The notes under the pieces: model-generated
Told to the model about the DNA's origin: nothing
Databases searched by the model: none
The model's input: only the letters and a program-made list of their open reading frames with translations
Assembly (NCBI GenBank): GCA_016714935.1
Contig: JADKBU010000036.1
Coordinates: 1 to 35,249 of the forward strand
DNA: 35,249 bases
Source of the DNA: Candidatus Accumulibacter propinquus
Lineage (GTDB): Bacteria; Pseudomonadota; Gammaproteobacteria; Burkholderiales; Rhodocyclaceae
Reading direction: 5' to 3'
Made by a program: the position numbers and the translations under genes
Shown: piece by piece, positions 23,200-32,128 of the stretch
Layout of the letters: each line of letters begins with the position of its first letter
Numbering within the stretch: the first letter of the stretch is position 1

Positions 23200-23735
23200 C
23201 ACAGGCTCAGGATATGGTCGGCCGCGGCGGCGAGGTCGGGGAAGATCAGGGTGCCCTCCGGAAGACCGCCTTCGTCCTTGGTTTGCGTCCCCTTGCCGGT
23301 CAGCACCAGCAGCGGCGTGGCGCCGACCGCAGCGGCGGCCTGCAGATCGCGCAGGGAATCGCCGACGGCCGGCGTGCCTGGCAGGTCGATGTTGAAGCAC
23401 TTGGCGATGCGCTCGAACATGCCGCTTTTCGGTTTCCGACAAAGACAGTCGGATTCGACCGTGTGCGGACAATAGAAGATCGCGTCGATGCGTCCACCGA
23501 CTCCGAGGACCGTCCGATGCATTTTTTCGTGGATGCCATTCAGCGTATCCATGTCGAACAGGCCGCGACCAAGCCCCGACTGGTTGGTCGCGACCACCAC
23601 GTGGTAGCCCGCCTGGTTGAGCCTGGCGATGGCCTCGAGGCTTCCCGGGATGGGTCGCCATTCGGCAGGCGACCGGATGAACTGCTTCGAGTCGTAGTTG
23701 ATGACGCCGTCGCGGTCGAGAATGACGAGCTTCAT
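23199..23735 (-). CDS. gmhB: D-glycero-beta-D-manno-heptose-1,7-bisphosphate 7-phosphatase
   Basis: A 178-residue cytoplasmic HAD-family phosphatase of the LPS heptose precursor pathway. The nucleophile and acid are Asp7 and Asp9 in LDRDGVIN. The structural zinc loop distinctive of GmhB is Cys89, His91, Cys97 and Cys99 (YCPH...CLC). GDSLRDLQAA is the third HAD motif. The GmhB start overlaps the glyS stop by four bases. In betaproteobacteria gmhB commonly lies between glyS and plsC, as here, linking glycyl-tRNA charging genes with envelope genes in one transcript. Confidence 0.95.
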   Translation of the reverse strand: MKLVILDRDGVINYDSKQFIRSPAEWRPIPGSLEAIARLNQAGYHVVVATNQSGLGRGLFDMDTLNGIHEKMHRTVLGVGGRIDAIFYCPHTVESDCLCRKPKSGMFERIAKCFNIDLPGTPAVGDSLRDLQAAAAVGATPLLVLTGKGTQTKDEGGLPEGTLIFPDLAAAADHILSL

Positions 23736-25804
23736 ACGGCCAGCCTGGAGATGTCGGCGACCGCGTTGAACTGGTCGAACAGCGCTTTCAGGAGCCCCAG
23801 CCGGTTGCCCCGGAGCAACGGCTCCTGGACATTGACCATCACCTCGTCGAAAAAGCGGTCAACCTCGGCACGTACCGAGGCCAGCACCTTGAGTGCGTCG
23901 GCGTAATCCTCGTTGGCGACGTGCGACCTGACCACTGGCGCGATCAGCAGCACACGCTGGAACAGGGCTTTCTCGGCGTCTTCCTCGAGCAGGGCGACGT
24001 CCGGCTCGGGAAGCACCGACTCGGCCTTCCTGAGGATGTTGCCGATCCGCTTGTTCGCCGCCGCCAGCGCCAGCGATTCGGGGAGCGCCAGGAACTCGCG
24101 CACCGCCGCCAACCTGGCCGGAACCAGGTCGATACGCGTCGGCCGTTGCGTGAGCACGGCCTCGATGACGTCGACCGCATGGCCGCTGTCCTTGAGCATG
24201 CCGCGCAGGCGCTCGAGCATGAACCCCAGCAGCGGTTCATCGAGCCCTTCGAGCTGGATGCCCTGCTGCCGCAGCGCCGCCTTGGCGTCGCCGATCAGAT
24301 CGCCGAGGTCGAGCGGCAGCGGCGTCTCCATCAGGATGCGCAGGACGCCGAGCGCCGAACGGCGCAGGCCGAAGGGATCCTTGTCGCCGGTTGGCAGTTG
24401 CCCGATGCCGAAGAATCCGACCAGGGCGTCGAGTTTGTCGGCCAGCGCCGCCGCACACGCGATGTTGCCTGCCGGCAGGGTGTCGCCTGCAAAGCGCGGT
24501 CGATAGTGTTGTTCGATGGCGTCGGCGACCACCGGCAAGCCCCCTTCGTGCAGCAGGTAGTAGCGGCCCATGATGCCCTGCAGTTCGGGGAACTCGCCGA
24601 CCATGTCGGTCAGCAGGTCGATCTTGGCAAACAGGGCCGCGCGCTCGGCGAGGTTGGCGTCGGCTCCGAGCTTCTCGGCGATGCTGCGCGCGATCCGGCC
24701 CATTCGCTGCGCGCGGTCGCCCAGCGATCCGAGCTTGTGGTGGTAGACCACTGCACCGAGGCGAACGACGCGCGTGGCAAAGCCGTTCCTGCGGTCCTGG
24801 TTGTAGAAGAAGCGCGCGTCCGAGAGGCGTGGACGCACGACGCGCTCGTTGCCGGCAATGATATGGCGCGGGTCGTCGACCTGCATGTTGGAAACGATCA
24901 GGAACTTGTTGAGCAGTTTTCCGGCGCTGTCGAGCAGCGGAAAATACTTCTGGTTCTGCTGCATCGTCAGGATCAGGCATTCCTGCGGCACTTCCAGATA
25001 TTCGGGCTCGAACTCGCCGACATAGACCGCCGGCCATTCGACCAGCGCCGTCACCTCGTCGAGCAGGCCATCAGCCGGATTGATGCGGGCCGAGAGTTTT
25101 TCGGCGGCAGCTGCGAGTTGTGCGGCAATCGACGCGCGTCGCTCGGGGAAGGCGGCGATCACCTTGCCCGCCAGCAGCCGCGGTGCATAGTCGGCAGGGC
25201 TGTCGATGGTGATCTCGCCCGTCGCAAGGAAACGGTGGCCGAGTGTCGTCCGGCCACTCCGCAGGCCCAGCACCTCGCCGGGGACGACGCGCGTACCATG
25301 CAGCAGGATCAGGCCATGCACCGGGCGAACGAACTGATGTTCCGAATCTCCCCAGCGCATGACTTTCGCGATCGGCAGCTTGCGCAGGGCGTGCGCAACG
25401 ATCTCGGCCAGGTGCTTGTCGAGTTCCTCGCCCGGCTGCTCGCGGCGCGCGACAAAGTACTCGCTCTTGCCGTCGGTGATCTTCTGCAGTTGCGCAAAGC
25501 TGACGCCCGCCGCGCGCATGAAGCCTTCGAGGGCCCTGGTCGGTTGGCCGGCGGCGTCGAGGGCGCTGGCCACCGACGGGCCCTTCTTTTCCAGCATGCG
25601 GTCGGGCTGGCGCCCGGCAACCCCGGTGATGGTCAGCGCCAGACGGCGCGGTGTGGCGTAGGGTGTGCAGACGCTGTCCGCGGCAGCAAACTGCTGCGTC
25701 GTCAGGGCGGAGAAAACCGCCTCGGCAAAAGCTTCGGACAGCACCTTGAGTGATTTTGGCGGCAGTTCCTCGGTGCGCAACTCGATCAGGAGCGTATCGT
25801 TCAT
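23732..25804 (-). CDS. glyS: Glycyl-tRNA synthetase beta subunit
   Basis: A 690-residue subunit of the tetrameric bacterial-type glycyl-tRNA synthetase; it binds tRNA-Gly and supports activity of the alpha subunit. The N-terminus LLIELRTEELPPKSL is the family signature, the central region carries the characteristic KKGPSVASALD and RADKLD-like blocks, and the C-terminal ~100 residues form the anticodon-binding DALR-like domain ending VMVNVQEPLLRGNRLGLL. The length is normal. The ATG at 25804 lies one base after the glyQ stop, so alpha and beta are coupled; the open frame beyond it overlaps glyQ and is shadow. Long plus-strand open frames opposite this gene have no protein-like character. Confidence 0.97.
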   Translation of the reverse strand: MNDTLLIELRTEELPPKSLKVLSEAFAEAVFSALTTQQFAAADSVCTPYATPRRLALTITGVAGRQPDRMLEKKGPSVASALDAAGQPTRALEGFMRAAGVSFAQLQKITDGKSEYFVARREQPGEELDKHLAEIVAHALRKLPIAKVMRWGDSEHQFVRPVHGLILLHGTRVVPGEVLGLRSGRTTLGHRFLATGEITIDSPADYAPRLLAGKVIAAFPERRASIAAQLAAAAEKLSARINPADGLLDEVTALVEWPAVYVGEFEPEYLEVPQECLILTMQQNQKYFPLLDSAGKLLNKFLIVSNMQVDDPRHIIAGNERVVRPRLSDARFFYNQDRRNGFATRVVRLGAVVYHHKLGSLGDRAQRMGRIARSIAEKLGADANLAERAALFAKIDLLTDMVGEFPELQGIMGRYYLLHEGGLPVVADAIEQHYRPRFAGDTLPAGNIACAAALADKLDALVGFFGIGQLPTGDKDPFGLRRSALGVLRILMETPLPLDLGDLIGDAKAALRQQGIQLEGLDEPLLGFMLERLRGMLKDSGHAVDVIEAVLTQRPTRIDLVPARLAAVREFLALPESLALAAANKRIGNILRKAESVLPEPDVALLEEDAEKALFQRVLLIAPVVRSHVANEDYADALKVLASVRAEVDRFFDEVMVNVQEPLLRGNRLGLLKALFDQFNAVADISRLAV

Positions 25805-25805
25805 C

Positions 25806-26711
25806 TCAATGCCCCTCGCCGCCGACACTGGCCTTGCACATCGGGAAGCCGAGTGCCTGGCGGGAATCGTGGTAGGCCTGCGCCACCTCGCGTGCCAGGG
25901 CGCGTACGCGGCCAATGTAGGCCGCCCGTTCGGTGACCGAGATGGCGCCGCGCGCATCCAGCAGGTTGAAGGTATGCGAGCACTTCATCACCATTTCATA
26001 GCCCGGCAGGGCCAGGCCGGCAGCGATCAGGCGTCGTGCTTCCGATTCGTGTTCGCCGAAATGACGGAACAGCAGGTCCACATTGGAATGCTCGAAGTTG
26101 TACTTCGACTGCTCGACTTCGTTCTGGTGATAGACGTCGCCGTAGGTCACCCGGTAGCCTGGTCCTTCGGCCCAGACCAGGTCGAAGACGTTTTCGACTC
26201 CCTGCAGGTACATCGCCAACCTTTCGATGCCGTAGGTGATCTCGCCGAGCACCGGTTTGCAGGACAGCGAACCGACTTCCTGGAAATAGGTGAACTGCGT
26301 CACCTCCATGCCGTCCAGCCACACTTCCCAGCCCAGCCCCCAGGCGCCCAGTGTGGGACTTTCCCAGTCGTCCTCGACAAAGCGGATGTCGTGCTGGCTG
26401 GTATCGATCCCGAGCGCGCGCAGCGAGTCGAGGTAGAGTTCCTGGATGTTCTCCGGCGACGGCTTCAGCACCACCTGATACTGGTAGTAATGCTGCAGGC
26501 GGTTCGGGTTTTCGCCGTAGCGGCCGTCCTTTGGCCGCCGCGACGGCTGCACGTAGGCCGCGTTCCAGGGTTCGGGGCCGATCGCGCGCAGGAAGGTCGC
26601 GGTATGGAAGGTACCGGCACCGACTTCGATGTCGTAAGGCTGCAGCAGCGCACAGCCCTGTTGGTCCCAGAACTCCTGGAGACGCAGAATGACTTCCTGA
26701 AACGTAGGCAT
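25806..26711 (-). CDS. glyQ: Glycyl-tRNA synthetase alpha subunit
   Basis: A 301-residue class II aminoacyl-tRNA synthetase catalytic subunit that activates glycine and charges tRNA-Gly with GlyS. Conserved blocks include FQEVILRLQEFWDQQGC at the start, GPEPWNAAYVQPSRRP, QHYYQYQVVLKPSP (motif 2 region), GWEVWLDGMEVTQFTYFQ, and ITYGIERLAMYLQG (motif 3 region). The ATG at 26711 opens the normal MPTFQEVI N-terminus; the 28 upstream codons in frame are not family-like. It starts about 94 bases after the lnt stop. Confidence 0.97.
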   Translation of the reverse strand: MPTFQEVILRLQEFWDQQGCALLQPYDIEVGAGTFHTATFLRAIGPEPWNAAYVQPSRRPKDGRYGENPNRLQHYYQYQVVLKPSPENIQELYLDSLRALGIDTSQHDIRFVEDDWESPTLGAWGLGWEVWLDGMEVTQFTYFQEVGSLSCKPVLGEITYGIERLAMYLQGVENVFDLVWAEGPGYRVTYGDVYHQNEVEQSKYNFEHSNVDLLFRHFGEHESEARRLIAAGLALPGYEMVMKCSHTFNLLDARGAISVTERAAYIGRVRALAREVAQAYHDSRQALGFPMCKASVGGEGH

Positions 26712-26804
26712 GGGAGAGCTTCGTGCAGAACCAAAAGCCGGGATTTTACTTTGTTTCTCGGCCGACAAGAACCTGCTTCCGCCGGCTCCCGGCAAGTCGG
26801 CGTG

Positions 26805-28340
26805 TCAGGCCGTTGCCGATCCCGTTCTGCGGCGACCCGACACGGCAATCCACAACAAGGCGAGACCGATGACCGGCCAGTTCCCCCCGCGGACGAACGG
26901 AGTGGCTCCCGAATGGCCGCGTACTTCGCCGACCAGTGCGCCGCGCGTGAAAGCGGGCAGGACCGAGAGTACGCGACCGTCGACGTCGACGATTGCGGTC
27001 ATGCCGGTGTTGGTGGCGCGCAGCAGCATGCGCCCGGTTTCGAGGGCGCGCATCTGGGCAATCTGCAGGTGTTGCGCCGGTGCCAGCGAGTCTCCGAACC
27101 AGGCGACGTTGGACATGTTCACCAGCAGCGTCGCGGCCGGCAACGCGCCGATGATCTCGCTGCCAAAGGCGTCTTCGTAGCAGATGTTCACCCGCACGCG
27201 TTGGCCGGCAAGGCGCAGCGGCGCCTGCGTGGTTGAGCCGGCGGTGAAGTCGGACATCGGGATGTTGGCCATCGCCATGAACCAGGCAAAACCCGGCGGA
27301 ACGAACTCACCGAAGGGCACCAGATGCACCTTGTCGTAGCGCTGCCGGCCTGACGCCCCCAGGCTCACCGCCGCATTGTAGTAGTGCCTGCCTTCGGCCA
27401 CCGGGATGCCGAGCAGCAGTTCGCCTTGCTGGCGCAGCGCGAGTTGCTGCAGGGCGTCGAGATAGTCCGCGGGAATCTGGTCGAGGAAAGCGGGCAGGGC
27501 GGTTTCGGGCAGAACCGTGAGCCGCGCCGGGTTCTCCAGTGCCAGCCGGTAGTAGCTGTGCAGTGAATCGGCGAAACGCTCGGGCCGCCATTTCATTTCC
27601 TGCGCCACGTTGCCCTGCAGCAAGGCCACCGACAGCGGCTCACCTTCCTCCTGCGTCCAGCGGACCTCGCGCAGCAGTTCGCCGGCTGCCAGGATCGCGG
27701 CAGCGGCGACCAGCGGCAGAGCCGGACACCAGCGCAACCAGCCGCGTGCCGGGCAGTCGGCGGTAGACAGCCAGCGCCTGACGATCTCGAAGATCAGCGC
27801 GCCGAGCAGCGCCGAAGCCAGCGACGCGCCATGGACGCCGAGCAGCGGCACATAGCCGGCGAGCGGACTCGGTGGCGTTTGCGAGTAGCCGGCGGACAGC
27901 CACGGAAAACCGGTGAACACCCAGGCGCGCAAGCCCTCGGTCAGCACCCACAGGGCGGCGAAGAGCAGGGCGCGAGGCCAGTAGCCGGGCGCGGCAAGGC
28001 GAACGAAGAGCGCGCCGGCCAACGCCGGGTAAATCGCCAGCACGCCGCAGAACAGCAACGTCGCCAGGCCCGCCAGCGCTGCCGGCATGCCGCCAAAGAC
28101 GCTGAGGCTGACATAGACCCAGGAGACGCCGGTCAGGAACTGGCCAAGGCCATAGGCGGCGGCGATCAGCGCACCGTGGCGGACCTGTCCTTGGCCGCCG
28201 ATTACCGCGCAGAGCAGGCCGAAGAGGCCGCCGAGGCTCAGCCAGTTGGCGGGAAACCAGCCGACCGGCGCAAAAGCGACGACACCCGCAGCACCGAGCA
28301 GGCTGGCGCCGAGGCAGCGCCAGCCCAGGCTCCTATTCAG
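26805..28340 (-). CDS. lnt: Apolipoprotein N-acyltransferase, non-canonical start
   Basis: Transfers an acyl chain to the N-terminal Cys of apolipoproteins in the inner membrane. Multiple membrane helices precede a nitrilase-fold domain with the triad Glu279 (VLPETALP), Lys337 (YDKVHLVPFGEF) and Cys387 (NICYEDAF), counted from 28340. The first ATG in frame is at 28088, but coding clearly continues upstream: the translated extension contains AAGVVAFAPVGWFP and TGVSWVYVSLSVFGGMP, which are standard Lnt N-terminal segments. Between the in-frame stop at 28418-28416 and 28088 no ATG, GTG or TTG occurs. A CTG at 28340 (product beginning M-N-R-S-L-G-W) or the ATT at 28343 lies on the corC stop codon and gives ~511 residues, like E. 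coli Lnt (512, Cys387). The start is therefore an unusual codon, or the sequence has an error there. Confidence 0.88.
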   Translation of the reverse strand: MNRSLGWRCLGASLLGAAGVVAFAPVGWFPANWLSLGGLFGLLCAVIGGQGQVRHGALIAAAYGLGQFLTGVSWVYVSLSVFGGMPAALAGLATLLFCGVLAIYPALAGALFVRLAAPGYWPRALLFAALWVLTEGLRAWVFTGFPWLSAGYSQTPPSPLAGYVPLLGVHGASLASALLGALIFEIVRRWLSTADCPARGWLRWCPALPLVAAAAILAAGELLREVRWTQEEGEPLSVALLQGNVAQEMKWRPERFADSLHSYYRLALENPARLTVLPETALPAFLDQIPADYLDALQQLALRQQGELLLGIPVAEGRHYYNAAVSLGASGRQRYDKVHLVPFGEFVPPGFAWFMAMANIPMSDFTAGSTTQAPLRLAGQRVRVNICYEDAFGSEIIGALPAATLLVNMSNVAWFGDSLAPAQHLQIAQMRALETGRMLLRATNTGMTAIVDVDGRVLSVLPAFTRGALVGEVRGHSGATPFVRGGNWPVIGLALLWIAVSGRRRTGSATA

Positions 28341-29175
28341 AATCGTCAGCCGCCGGCGAACGCGAGACGACCAGCGTATAGATGCGCCGGCTGTCGGCGC
28401 GCAACACCTGGAAATTCACGTCGTCAATGGCGATCGTTTCATTGAACTGCGGTACCCGCCCAAGATGGTTCAGGATCAGTCCGCCGACGGTATTGCATTT
28501 CTCGTCGCTGAAGCGGGTGTCGAAAGCAACATTGAAGTCCGCCACGGTGGTATGCGCCTTGACCCGGTACGCCCCGTTCTGATCGAGCTGAATATTGTCG
28601 TCCGCCTCGTCGAAGTCGTATTCGTCCGAGATATCGCCGACGATCTGTTCGAGCACGTCTTCGATGGTGATCAGGCCGGCAATGCCGGCGTATTCGTCAA
28701 TGACGATCGCCATGTGATTGCGCGAGACGCGGAACTCGCGCAGCAGGACGTCGAGACGCTTGTATTCAGGGATGAACACCGCCGGCCGCAGCCAGTCGCG
28801 CAGGCTGAAACCGTCGGCGTGCGGCACCCGCAGCAGGTCCTTGGTCAACAGGATGCCGATGACGTTGTCGCGGCTGCCGTTGATCACCGGAAAGCGCGAG
28901 TGCAGGGTCGTGTTGACCTGGTTGATGACCTGCTGCAGCGAATCCTGGACATCGACGACCTCCATCATCGGCCGCGGCACCATGACTTCCCGGACGCTCA
29001 TTTCCGAAGCCGCGAGCGCGCCCTCGATGATGCCCAGGGCATCGGCATTGAGCAACTGGCGCTGGTGCGCGGCGTGCAGGAGTTGCATGAGTTGTTCGCG
29101 ATCCTCGGGTTCATGCACCAGCAGCGAGGAGAGACGTTCAAAGAATCCGGGTTTGTGAGCGGGGTTGCTGTCCAT
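28333..29175 (-). CDS. corC: HlyC/CorC-family CBS-domain protein
   Basis: A 280-residue protein with no DUF21 membrane domain: a short N-terminal helix region, a pair of CBS domains at ~65-185 (starting VREVMVPRPMMEVVDVQ and including HMAIVIDEYAGIAGLITIED), and the C-terminal CorC_HlyC domain at ~195-275. Members have been linked to magnesium/cobalt efflux with CorA and bind adenosine nucleotides; the biochemical role is unsettled. It lies between ybeY and lnt, the standard proteobacterial order. Its TAG stop overlaps the proposed lnt start. An apparent hairpin GGTCGC/GCGACC (29195-29210) lies in the ~90-base gap between ybeY and corC. Confidence 0.93.
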   Translation of the reverse strand: MDSNPAHKPGFFERLSSLLVHEPEDREQLMQLLHAAHQRQLLNADALGIIEGALAASEMSVREVMVPRPMMEVVDVQDSLQQVINQVNTTLHSRFPVINGSRDNVIGILLTKDLLRVPHADGFSLRDWLRPAVFIPEYKRLDVLLREFRVSRNHMAIVIDEYAGIAGLITIEDVLEQIVGDISDEYDFDEADDNIQLDQNGAYRVKAHTTVADFNVAFDTRFSDEKCNTVGGLILNHLGRVPQFNETIAIDDVNFQVLRADSRRIYTLVVSRSPAADDSE

Positions 29176-29194
29176 AGGGGCCTTCTGGCGTGCG

Positions 29195-29210
29195 GGTCGC
29201 GTCAGCGACC
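29195..29210. other. Perfect 6-bp hairpin between ybeY and corC
   Basis: GGTCGC (29195-29200), loop GTCA, GCGACC (29205-29210). It sits ~20 bases before the corC start on the minus strand, inside the only sizeable gap in the upper part of the gene run. There is no T-run. It could influence corC translation or RNA processing. Confidence 0.35.
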
Positions 29211-29265
29211 GACTTATCGGTTCTCTCCTGGATGCCGGAGTGGACCTGTGGGGGTGAGGTGAGGG

Positions 29266-29730
29266 TCACGACTCGTCGCGGTAGGGGTCCGCGTAGCCCA
29301 GGGCAGCGAGTATGCGCCGTTCATGGCCTTCCATTGCGGCAGCCTGTTCGTCGCTCGCTTCATGGTCGTAGCCCTGCAGGTGCAGCAGGCCATGGACGAC
29401 CAGATGCGCGCAATGCGCTGCCAGCGACTTGCCCTGCTCGTTTGCCTCGCGAACGAGGACCGGCGCGCACAACACCAGGTCGCCGCAGACACTGGGTTCG
29501 ATCTGGTAGGGGAAGGACAGGATGTTGGTCGCGTAGTCCTTGTCACGGTACCCGCTGTTGAGTCGCCGCCCTTCCTCGGCGTCGACAAAGCGCACGCTGA
29601 TCTGCCCGCCCGGTCTGCCGGTCGCCTTCAGCGTGCGACGCACCCAGGTCCGGACCTGCTTCCTGCCGGGTAGCGTGGCCTTTTGACAGGCGTACTGCAC
29701 GCCGAGATCCAGGCGCTTATTCTTTGGCAT
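29266..29730 (-). CDS. ybeY: Endoribonuclease YbeY (rRNA maturation factor)
   Basis: A 154-residue zinc-dependent RNase needed for 16S rRNA 3'-end maturation and ribosome quality control. The metal motif is HGLLHLQGYDH with His113, His117 and His123. Other family blocks are RFVDAEEGRRLNSGYRDKDYATN and LSFPY. Its start overlaps the end of phoH by 14 bases, the usual ybeZ-ybeY arrangement. The N-terminal ~20 residues are variable, as is normal. Confidence 0.96.
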   Translation of the reverse strand: MPKNKRLDLGVQYACQKATLPGRKQVRTWVRRTLKATGRPGGQISVRFVDAEEGRRLNSGYRDKDYATNILSFPYQIEPSVCGDLVLCAPVLVREANEQGKSLAAHCAHLVVHGLLHLQGYDHEASDEQAAAMEGHERRILAALGYADPYRDES

Positions 29731-30748
29731 GCTTTCTTGCCGCGTTTGCCGCGGCTTCGCGGGCCTCGAGCGCCGCGGTATGCGCTTCGTAAGCGGAGAC
29801 GATGCGCGCCACCAGGGGATGGCGTACCACGTCTTCCTTGAGGAACTCGGTGAAAGCGATGCCGCGAACCTCCGTGAGGATCTGGCGGGCTTCGATCAGG
29901 CCGCTCTTCTGGCCGCGTTGCAGGTCGATCTGGGTGACATCGCCGGTGACTACCGCCTTGGCGCCGATGCCGATGCGCGTCAGGAACATCTTCATCTGCT
30001 CGGGCGTCGTGTTCTGCGCTTCGTCGAGGATGATGAAGGCGTGGTTCAGGGTGCGGCCGCGCATGTAGGCCAGCGGGGCAATCTCGATCGCGCCGCGTTC
30101 GAAGAGCTTGCCGACGCGCTCGAAGCCCATCAGATCGTACAGCGCATCGTACAGCGGTCGCAGGTACGGATCGACCTTCTGCGCCAGATCCCCCGGCAGG
30201 AAGCCGAGGCGCTCGCCGGCCTCGACGGCTGGACGGGTCAGCACGATGCGCTGCACCAGTTCGCGTTCGAAGGCGTCGACCGCGGAAGCGACCGCCAGGT
30301 AAGTCTTGCCGGTACCGGCGGGACCGGTACCAAAGGTGATGTCGTGTTCCTGGATGCTTTTCAGGTATTCGATCTGCCGCGGCGTGCGCCCGTGCAACTC
30401 GCTCTTGCGGGTCATCAGTGCCGGCGAAACGCCGCCGCCCGAGCTGATGTTGCGCACCGGCCGGTTGAGCAGTTCGATCAGGCCGAGCTGGATTTCGTCG
30501 ACCGACAAGGTGTCCTTGGCCTGCGCGTAGAACTGCTGCAGGGCCTCGGAGGCGCGCGCGGTCTGCGCGGTCTCGCCGCGCAACGTAAAGCGCTCGCCAC
30601 GGCGGGCGATCGAGACGTCGAGTGCCGTCTCGATCTGGCGCAGATTCTCGTCGAGCACGCCACAGAGGTTGGCGAGCTGCTTGTTGTTGACCGGCGACAG
30701 CAGCAGTTCGGTGCTCGGCCGCTTGGCGGTGACCGTCCTGGCGGTCAT
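29717..30748 (-). CDS. ybeZ: PhoH-like ATPase (YbeZ)
   Basis: A 343-residue cytoplasmic P-loop ATPase. Walker A is GPAGTGKT at 142-149 and Walker B is FIILDEAQN with Asp242. VLTRPAVEAGERLGFLPGDL and VVTGDVTQIDL are PhoH hallmarks. YbeZ partners with YbeY in RNA metabolism, and the gene order ybeZ-ybeY-corC-lnt is kept here. Its ATG overlaps the miaB stop by four bases. The Lys/Ala-rich C-terminal tail beyond ~residue 325 is unstructured-looking. Confidence 0.96.
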   Translation of the reverse strand: MTARTVTAKRPSTELLLSPVNNKQLANLCGVLDENLRQIETALDVSIARRGERFTLRGETAQTARASEALQQFYAQAKDTLSVDEIQLGLIELLNRPVRNISSGGGVSPALMTRKSELHGRTPRQIEYLKSIQEHDITFGTGPAGTGKTYLAVASAVDAFERELVQRIVLTRPAVEAGERLGFLPGDLAQKVDPYLRPLYDALYDLMGFERVGKLFERGAIEIAPLAYMRGRTLNHAFIILDEAQNTTPEQMKMFLTRIGIGAKAVVTGDVTQIDLQRGQKSGLIEARQILTEVRGIAFTEFLKEDVVRHPLVARIVSAYEAHTAALEAREAAANAARKHAKE

Positions 30749-32112
30749 GCCGGTCGGCTCACGATTTCACCGCGCAGCGAGTGCGGCATCGCGGAGGTGA
30801 TGCGCACATCCAGGAAGCGATCGAGGAACACCGTGTTGTCGGTGGCATGCCCGGCAAAATTGACGACGCGGTTGTTGTCGGTGCGCCCGGCCAGTTCATT
30901 GCGGTCCTTCTTCGACAGACCTTCGACGAGCACGCGCTGGACGCTGCCGACCATTGCCGCGGAAACGGCCTGCGCCAGTTCGTCGATGCGCTTCTGCAGA
31001 CGCAACAGGCGTTCGAGCTTGACCGGCTGCGGCGTATCGTCGGCGAGATCCGCCGCCGGGGTGCCCGGACGCGCGCTGTAGAGGAAAGAGAACGAGGCAT
31101 CGAAGCCGACCTCGTCGATCAGTTTCATGGTTTTCTCGAAATCCTCGGCCGTCTCCCCCGGAAAGCCGACGATGAAATCCGAGGATAGCGACAGGTCGGG
31201 GCGTGCCGCCCGCAGCTTGCGCACCAGGCTCTTGTATTCGAGCGCCGTATAGCCGCGTTTCATCGCCGCGAGGACGCGATCCGATCCCGACTGGACCGGC
31301 AGATGCAGGTGCGATACCAGCTTCGGCACCCTGGCATAGACCTCGATCAGTCGCGGCGAGACCTCGCGCGGATGCGAAGTCGTGTAGCGGATGCGTTCGA
31401 TGCCGGGAATCTCGGCGATGTACTCGATCAGCAGCGCGAGGTCGGCCGCCTCCTCGCCGGCAGGGGCCTGGCCGCTGCCGCTCATCGCGCCCCGGTAGGC
31501 ATTGACGTTCTGGCCGAGCAGCGTGACCTCCCTGACCCCCTGCGCCGCCAGGCCCGCCACTTCGGTCAGGACGTCGTCGAAGGGGCGCGAAACCTCTTCA
31601 CCGCGGGTGTAGGGCACGATGCAGAACGAACAGAACTTGCTGCAGCCCTCCATGATCGAGACGAAGGCCGCAATGCCCTCGACCCGGGCGGGTGGCAGAT
31701 GGTCGAACTTCTCGATCTCGGGGAAGGAAATGTCGACCTGCGACTTGCCCAGCCGGCGCCGTTCGGCGATCAACTGCGGCAGGCGATGCAGGGTCTGCGG
31801 GCCAAAGACGACGTCTACATACGGCGCGCGCGCGACGATCGCCGCACCCTCCTGACTTGCCACGCAACCGCCGACGCCGATGACCAGGTCGGGATTGGCC
31901 AGCTTCAGCAGGCGTACCCGGCCGAGGTCGTGGAAAACGCGTTCCTGCGCTTTCTCGCGTACCGAGCAGGTGTTGAAGAGGATGATGTCCGCGTCGTCGG
32001 GAGTGTCGGTCTTGACGATTTCTTCGGAGGCAGCGAGCACGTCGGCCATCTTGTCCGAATCGTACTCGTTCATCTGACACCCGAAGGTGCGGATGAACAG
32101 TTTTTTGGCCAT
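30745..32112 (-). CDS. miaB: tRNA-2-methylthio-N6-dimethylallyladenosine synthase MiaB
   Basis: A 455-residue radical-SAM methylthiotransferase modifying A37 of tRNAs that read UNN codons. Three Cys of the N-terminal UPF0004 domain bind the auxiliary cluster: Cys12 (FGCQMNEYDS), Cys49 (NTCSVREKA) and Cys83 (VGGCVASQE). The radical-SAM cluster is Cys157, Cys161 and Cys164 (CSKFCSFC), the same numbers as in E. coli. The C-terminal TRAM domain covers ~385-450. It heads the miaB-ybeZ-ybeY-corC-lnt string. An AGGT site precedes the ATG at 32112. Confidence 0.97.
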   Translation of the reverse strand: MAKKLFIRTFGCQMNEYDSDKMADVLAASEEIVKTDTPDDADIILFNTCSVREKAQERVFHDLGRVRLLKLANPDLVIGVGGCVASQEGAAIVARAPYVDVVFGPQTLHRLPQLIAERRRLGKSQVDISFPEIEKFDHLPPARVEGIAAFVSIMEGCSKFCSFCIVPYTRGEEVSRPFDDVLTEVAGLAAQGVREVTLLGQNVNAYRGAMSGSGQAPAGEEAADLALLIEYIAEIPGIERIRYTTSHPREVSPRLIEVYARVPKLVSHLHLPVQSGSDRVLAAMKRGYTALEYKSLVRKLRAARPDLSLSSDFIVGFPGETAEDFEKTMKLIDEVGFDASFSFLYSARPGTPAADLADDTPQPVKLERLLRLQKRIDELAQAVSAAMVGSVQRVLVEGLSKKDRNELAGRTDNNRVVNFAGHATDNTVFLDRFLDVRITSAMPHSLRGEIVSRPA

Positions 32113-32128
32113 CTTTTACCTGATTTTG

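Noticed and set aside
23921..25753. 610-codon plus-strand open frame opposite glyS
   Set aside because: glyS is complete and highly recognisable. The opposite frame has no motif, no ribosome site and typical shadow composition.
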